From Ziziphus jujuba (taxonomy: Eukaryota; Streptophyta; Magnoliopsida; Rosales; Rhamnaceae): a stretch of 64,000 nucleotides of DNA. Of the stretch, positions 58,425-64,000 are shown piece after piece. Position numbers and translations under genes: made by a program. How positions within the stretch are numbered: the stretch's first letter is position 1; every line of letters begins with the position of its first letter. Under the pieces are notes generated by a model. It was not told the DNA's origin and searched no databases. It saw nothing but the letters and a program-made list of their open reading frames with translations. The stretch spans positions 11,532,001 to 11,596,000 of the forward strand of contig NC_083386.1 in NCBI RefSeq assembly GCF_031755915.1. Direction: 5' to 3'.

Positions 58425-60387
58425 ATGACGGGGAGGTTAAAGAAAGAAACTTGTAAATGGTTACCTTGGCATCCCAAAGGTGTTGATGCTAACAAATAGT
58501 CATCCTGGCCATTGAGGGGGGTAGCTGATACTCATTGTGCAAAATACTTGCCAACTCTTAGGTCCATGGCTCCCAGAGGAAGACCATATGTACTTGCATG
58601 CTAATTAACAAATACAATACAGAATACTAGTATTGTGAGCATCTAAAACCATAAAATCATAAATATCACGAATATCAAAAATCTCATAACATGCCACTGG
58701 GTTTAGTACATCTTTCTAAACTCATAAAATTCCATTTCCTTTTAAACCATCATCATAAATCTATCAATTTAAATATATCAATTTTTACCACCATAAAACT
58801 AAATCCATAAATATTTAAATGCATAAATATATTTTTAGCACAATAATTTAATACAAATATTTTTCTCAAAACTTAAAATTAATTTATACAAAAATTACAT
58901 TAAATCACATAAAATCCATATGTAATTAAATTCACATAAATACATTTTAATATGCATAATAAATTCAACAATAACATTTAACAACAATTTAACAATAATT
59001 TAAAACCATAATTTCTTTAAAATCAAAATATAAATTTGATGCAACACAGATATTCAAATCAACATAAATTGGCATCATAAATTTAGATAGTAATTTTCTA
59101 TAAATATTAAACACATAATATTTTTCAGAAATCGAAATAACACAATATATATATATATATATATATTTTCACAGCCCCAAGATAGTTTTTGAAAAGGGAT
59201 CACTCACCTCAAATGAGTAGATTACTTAAGATCCTCCACAGGATTGGTCCCATGGTTTACATAGGTGCCTCTTGGAGATTGGTGGTGGCTGGGATCTAAT
59301 TGGAAAGCTTGGGAACCAACTATCCTCGAATCTTTCAATCCATTAAGTTTTGGATGAAATGGACCCTAGATTTGGATTCAGGAAGTCAAAATAGGAGGGA
59401 TAAGTCAGTGGTCATGTCAAAAACTTGTCAAAACTAAGGTCTACAACAAGCCACCGCAATCGTTGATAAACGTCATTAATATCGGTGGTCGTCGATAAAC
59501 ATCGTTAATATCGATGCGTTAGGTGGCCGATGGCCTTGAAATTTCATGGGAAGGTAAACAGGAGAGTACGCTTCACATTGGTGTGGTAATGTCAAAATAG
59601 GTAACCGGATTGAGAGAAATTGGTCGATGAATTAGTCAGTGCCACCATTTGAAAGTGCCTTGATCCTGGCACATTGCTAGCCTATTGGCCATGAAACTTG
59701 GCCGACTGATCGATCTTAAGGTGCCCGACTTAGTGGTTCGACGTGTGAACATTGGTGGTGGTCAGAGCATGGAGGCTGGTTTCTCTCTCCTCTCTTTCCT
59801 TCTCTCTCCTTCTTTCTCCTTCTTTCTCCTTCTCTCTCCTCCTTCTCTTTCCTCTCTCACACACCTCTCACCTAATAAAAATCACCCGTGGGTGCCATTG
59901 CACACATGGGATTGGTTAAAAGCTTGACATGTGGCACAGTATCACTGGGCACTGTGCACACATTTTTCACACACACAGAGATTGATACATGGTAAACGGA
60001 GTTTCGAAAAACTTCATCGGTCCATATTAATCAAATGTTCAAGTTAAGTGTGCTACTAGTCTATGAACTCGTATCAATGAGTACTTTACAATCATATACA
60101 AGTCAAAACCAAATTTTACAAGAATAAAAAGTCAAACATAGTACCATTCGGACAATTCGGACCTCAATTTGTTTTGCTTATAACTTTTGAACCACAACTC
60201 CGTTTTTGATGTTCTATTAGTCCACGAACAAGGGTCAATGCATATTTTGCAATGCTGTCTAGGTCAATATGAAACTACATCCAAAACAAGAAGTCAATGT
60301 GGGCCCCACTCAACCAACGCTGGTCAACTCAGTTAAACTCGATTAACTTGCAAAAATTTTCTGTGTACTTCAGGTCAGAATATTACA
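58425..60387 (-). mobile_element. R1-family LTR, 5' part, inserted in block C
   Basis: On the minus strand it starts TGTAATATTCTGACCTGAAG at 60387, a diverged R1 start, and runs to about 58425, where its far end is lost. It interrupts the block C coiled-coil fragment. It includes the shared '...TTAAAGAAAGAAACTTG' block near 58438 and a CT-rich tract at 59785-59860. Confidence 0.68.
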
Positions 60388-60516
60388 TTCTAGATCATTA
60401 TTTGCCTTCATCAGTAGTGCTTTTGTAACACTCCATCTCCACTGGTAGACCTACCACTCCTTACCGACCCAATTTTGCTAGTACACTCGGTATGAAGTTC
60501 TTTTTATTTTGAGTTT

Positions 60517-60585
60517 GTTAGGAGATCATCCATTTTTAGACTACTCTCACCTGGGCACACTTAACTTTGGAGTTTCTTTAAACAT
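60517..60585 (-). promoter_or_regulatory. 5S-rRNA-like promoter in cluster C LTR
   Basis: On the minus strand 'AACTCCAAAGTTAAGTGTGC' then 'CCCAGGTGAGAGTAGTC' and 'AATGGATGATC', close to the 5S internal control pattern. Confidence 0.65.
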
Positions 60586-60880
60586 TTAAGCCAGCCACTC
60601 TAAAAATGCTTTGGTGTTATAAGAGTAACTATCATTACATTTGAACATCATACTCAAGCAAAGTAGGATTGGATACCAACTAGCCTACTAATTCCTCTTG
60701 CACCCATCCACATTGGTTATTACAATCCACTTTGGGTCAACATTCTCATTGGCACACTTCTGATTGGGTTCAAGTTCTAATACCATCTATAACAACTTAC
60801 CTCTATTGACGGACCTATCACTTTCTGCAGATATCGTGACAACTAGTGTGGGTAGATGCGGGGTATTGATAGGCTATTTA

Positions 60881-61241
60881 TGAGATCCCACATCGGTTAG
60901 AAAGTGGAACAAAGCATGCCTTAAAAGAGGGTGTGGATACCTTTCCCTTGCGACGCGTTTTGACAAAACCGTACGGGCTGGGCCCAAAGCGGACAATATC
61001 GCATGCGGGTGGACTGGGCTATTACAGTTGGTATCAGAGCCAGTACCCGGATCGGTGTGCCAGCGAGGACACTGGGCCCCAAGGGGGGAGGATTGTGAGA
61101 TCCCACATCGGTTGGAAAGGGGAACGAAGCATGCCTTAAAAGAGGGTGTGGATACCTTTCCCTTGCAACGCGTTTTGACAAAATCGTGCGGGCTGGGCCC
61201 AAAGCGGACAATATCGCATGCGGGTGGACTGGGCTGTTACA
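60881..61241 (+). mobile_element. Complete TRIM, 146 bp LTRs, nested in Cassandra
   Basis: LTRs 60881-61026 and 61096-61241 begin TGAGATCCCACATCGG and end TTACA. By eye they differ at 7 of 146 positions. The PBS TGGTATCAGAGCC starts at 61029, and the polypurine tract AAGGGGGGAGGATTG precedes the 3' LTR. The whole is 361 bp with a 69 bp internal region. CTATTT occurs at both borders (60874-60879, 61242-61247), a TSD with one extra base at the left. No coding capacity. Confidence 0.85.
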
Positions 61242-61354
61242 CTATTTGGTGTCCAATCTCACATCTGTTGAGTGTGGAATGAGAGATGATTCAAATGTAA
61301 ATATAGTCACTATCATAAGTCTAGTGCCTTTTTAGAGTGGTTAACTTCAAGGTT

Positions 61355-61425
61355 CGAAGGAACTACGAAGTTAAACATGCTCAAGTGGGAGTAGTCCAAG
61401 GACGTGTAATCTACTGTGAAGTTCT
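61355..61425 (+). promoter_or_regulatory. 5S-rRNA-like promoter in cluster C (+ oriented LTR)
   Basis: 'GGAACTACGAAGTTAAACAT' then 'GCTCAAGTGGGAGTAGTCC' and 'AAGGACGTGTAATC'. Confidence 0.6.
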
Positions 61426-61947
61426 AAACAAAAAATCACATACCAAGTGCAGTGGTTAAATTAGAAACAATATCAACAAAGAGTGATAGGTCTACTAATG
61501 AAAGCGAGGTATTATTTGTGGTATCAAAGTTTGCACCGGTTGAAAGTGTGCCACCAGGACACTGAGCCCTAAAGAGGGCAGATTTTGGTGAGCACTGTAA
61601 CCTATATTGCCTTGGTATGAAATGGGAGTTGATTCAAATATGAAGATAGTTAGTCTCATAATGTTGAGGCTTGTTCCAAAACAATTGGCTTTAGAGAGTA
61701 TTTTAGGATGGATGGTCTCTTAGAAAGCTCTAAACAAAAAGCCTCATACTGAGTCTCGCCTGAGCACACTTAACTTTAGAGTTCTTTCAAACCCTTAAGC
61801 TAACTACTTTAAAAAAATCTTAGTGTTATGAGAGTGACTATCATCAAATTTGAACCATCATTATGCCACACTCAGACGATGTGAAATTAGATATTAGATA
61901 ATTTGCCCGTGCTTCTTGTACCCGTCCACACTGGTCATCATAGCTTT

Positions 61948-62166
61948 CAAGTCTAAAGTAAACTCCTTTAACTCCAATATTGTCTCCTCATCTTTGTTTT
62001 TAGTAGTTTCGGCCTCTTCAACTCTCCTTTGTGTGCTGTCCAACTCAATCGCTAGGTTTTTTGGCCTTGTGCTATGCCTTTTCTATAGTAAGGTTTGCCA
62101 TCAACTCATACTTTGAGTGTTGTCCAGCTCAATTTTCAATGCCTTAGCCTCAACCTATGCCTTTTC
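61948..62166 (-). pseudogene. Coiled-coil protein gene fragment, block C copy
   Basis: In reverse complement it shares 'GGCATAGGTTGAGGCTAAGG' with block A (4351 onward) rather than B's version, and has A's in-frame stop TAG there. Cassandra cluster C cuts it at the same base as in A. An R1 LTR cuts its other side at 62167. The downstream continuation is 60388-60418. Confidence 0.65.
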
Positions 62167-63615
62167 TGTCAGAACCCGTCCAAGATCTTTTATCGGAATC
62201 CTAGAGAAACCATGATCCCAGGAAAATCCTATCAGACCTTCATATGGAAAATCCGACAGAATCTCCCCTAAATGTTGAACTTACCTCAAAATTTCCTACA
62301 TAGAAAACACATTGCTATAAGCACCACCTTATTCCTCCCACCTTATTACAATTTGATTCCACAATTTCCAGCACTTCGAATAACAAACAGAGAACAAGTG
62401 AAATATCAATTGAATAAATCTTGTACAGTATATTATCTACAATTAAAAATAGAATTTCTTACGGTACAAGATAGAAAATTTGCAAGATGAAAGGAAAAGA
62501 AAGGAAAGCTTCTTGGAGTGCAGCAATGAACGAAGGCGTCGAACTCGCCCCGGACGATCAACATCTACTAAGCTAGGTCTAGAGAAATGAATTGAAACAC
62601 ATGAGATGCTAATCATCTCAGTGAGTGACCCTATCTACGATAATAATAATAGTCATATAGCAATGTAATAAATTTGGCTAATTAATAATATTAGGAAATA
62701 ATATTTTCTTTCAAAATCCTTACAATTCATTTAGTTGGAAATGCTCCCTTTTTAAAAAGCCTTTCACAAAACCCAACATTTTATATAACCCAAAAACCAA
62801 TAAGGTAATTTACCAATAAAACAAATAGAATACAAATAATTTTAGAATCTAAAATTAACACTTCGAGATTAATATAATAACAAATAATTGAATTTATAAT
62901 AATTATCATAAGATAAAATACAATCACAAATAAATTAACCAAGCCAACATTTAATTTAACATATAATCATGACATTTATTAATCAAGCGAAGGGAATAAT
63001 CAAGGAATATTAATAAATAAAATGCAAATAATATGGAACAAATCAATTTAGTAATAAAAGGGTTTAACGTAATACAAAAATTGATTTCAATAAATAGTTT
63101 ATAAACTTTATGCTCAATAATTTAATAAAATAATACGAGATACCATAGAAAATCTTTTAGATAAATGTTAAATTTATCTAAGCCTTGAAAACATGGTAAA
63201 ATATATTTTTGGACACAATTTAAATAAATAATAAAAGCACAATTAAATACTTTTAATTTCAAATATAATTTTGAAAAGTTTTAATTTTTGAAAATCGGAT
63301 CGGGAAAATAACTTGACGCACACACTATATACCAGTGATGCTCAACGATGCCTAGCATCTCAAAGCACTACTTGATGGGAAGATTAGAGAGAGAAACCTG
63401 CATCCAGGCTGCCCTGGCGTTCCAGCAATGCCAATGCTATAAACCTCAATCCCAGCCATGGAAAAGGTCGGCTATGGCCAATATCATACTTGCCTACCCT
63501 CGGTCTGATAACAACCACGGGAGAGTATAAACCTGTGTGCTCATCACACTCCATCCGTGGGCTAATCACATCCACAAATACAGAACACCGATACTGCGTA
63601 ATGCGCCTTAAAAAC

Positions 63616-63680
<65 letters not shown>

Positions 63681-64000
63681 TTTTCAAATACCAAAATCTT
63701 AACATTACCACTAGATTTAATATCTCTCTCCACATCCATAAATTCACGTTAAAATCTATTATAATTTCATTGATGCAAATATACCAAAATCTCAGTGGCA
63801 TAAAATCAACCCATAATCATAAATCCAACGGTATATATATATATATCCAAAATTTTCCAATACCATAAAATAATTTTCGAAATTCACCTCAATGTATAAT
63901 AAATTTATTTATTTATTTTTCTTTAAATCCGTGAAATCAATCCGCTCAAAAATAATATTTAAGCCCCATAAAATTTATATATTCTTAAATCCATGCAACA
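62167..64000 (-). mobile_element. R1-family LTR, 3' part, running off the window
   Basis: Begins TGTCAGAACCCGTCCAAGAT at 62167, the reverse complement of an R1 LTR end, and follows 7731 onward: '...CCTTATTCCTCCCAC', 'GCTAATCATCTCAGTGAGTG' and the block 'GATTAGAGAGAGAAACCTGC' near 63380. The window ends before its 5' tip. Confidence 0.7.
63621..63678. repeat. (TA)n microsatellite in R1 LTR
   Basis: Almost pure TA units, 58 bp. The frames crossing it in both directions (63490-63801) are artefacts of the repeat. Confidence 0.95.

Larger units (their letters stand above)
60424..61942 (-). mobile_element. Cassandra-type TRIM cluster C, same inverted architecture as cluster A
   Basis: A perfect TSD GCTTT flanks it (60419-60423, 61943-61947), matching AAAGC/AAAAC around cluster A in reverse complement. 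Order on the minus strand: LTR 61942-61754; inversion junction; opposite LTR piece; internal domain with 'GTGGTATCAAAGTTTGCACC' on the plus strand (about 61517-61536); LTR (split by a TRIM) to 60838; second junction; LTR end, internal domain (about 60790-60722) and LTR to 60424. The junction sequences match those of A ('GGCTTTTTGTTTAG' beside the first). Confidence 0.75.

Noticed and set aside
61029..61041. tRNA genes at TGGTATCAGAGC sites (also at 14896, 18841, 35721)
   Set aside because: These are primer-binding sites complementary to a tRNA 3' end. No cloverleaf surrounds them.

Overview
The window is nuclear plant DNA, almost certainly from a eudicot. The signs are very AT-rich non-coding DNA, spliced cucumisin-type subtilase exons, several Ty1/copia retrotransposons, Cassandra-type TRIM elements carrying a 5S-rRNA-like promoter, and small TIR elements with plant-type target-site duplications. 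I cannot name the species. No gene here looks intact: every host-gene-like sequence I recognise is a pseudogene or a fragment, and most of the sequence is nested transposons.

The backbone is a block present three times. Block A (+, about 4130-28650) holds a coiled-coil gene fragment, shared non-coding DNA and subtilase pseudogene A. Block B (+, about 29750-42080) holds the same parts in the same order with subtilase pseudogene B. Block C (-, about 60388-62166) holds only the coiled-coil fragment. A and C share one complex Cassandra cluster at the same site with the same internal inversion junctions, while B is uninterrupted there. So the cluster arose on the A/C lineage after its split from B and before A and C separated. 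B also gives the empty site for a 2.5 kb insertion (13923-16415) in A.

Region by region. 1-1460: end of a giant-LTR retroelement (called R1 here). 1461-1885: copia pol fragment. 3217-3393: a 58-codon ORF with a good start context. 4131-13922: coiled-coil fragment A, interrupted by Cassandra cluster A, which is itself split by two nested opposite R1 solo LTRs (4649-10655). 13923-16415: TIR-like insertion containing a TRIM, a solo LTR and a captured exon-like stretch. 17587-28653: subtilase pseudogene A, with copia-1 (18644-25246) in intron 2 and a TRIM in its 5' LTR. 29560-33718: upstream part of block B with a separate decayed Cassandra. 33719-42076: subtilase pseudogene B, gutted by deletions and insertions, including a tandem array of about 0.73 kb units. 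42532-43561: Mutator-like MITE with a 9 bp TSD. 44178-45473: inverted-repeat element with a G4-prone tract and a nested Tourist-like MITE. 46003-51216: copia-2 (-). 51217-57290: copia-3 gag scrap, R1 fragment and 5'-truncated copia-4 (-). 58425-64000: R1 LTR, block C with a nested TRIM, then another R1 LTR running off the window.

The interest lies in the recorded order of events: local duplications act as each other's empty-site controls, and retroelements sit inside a protease gene intron 20 bp from a splice acceptor.
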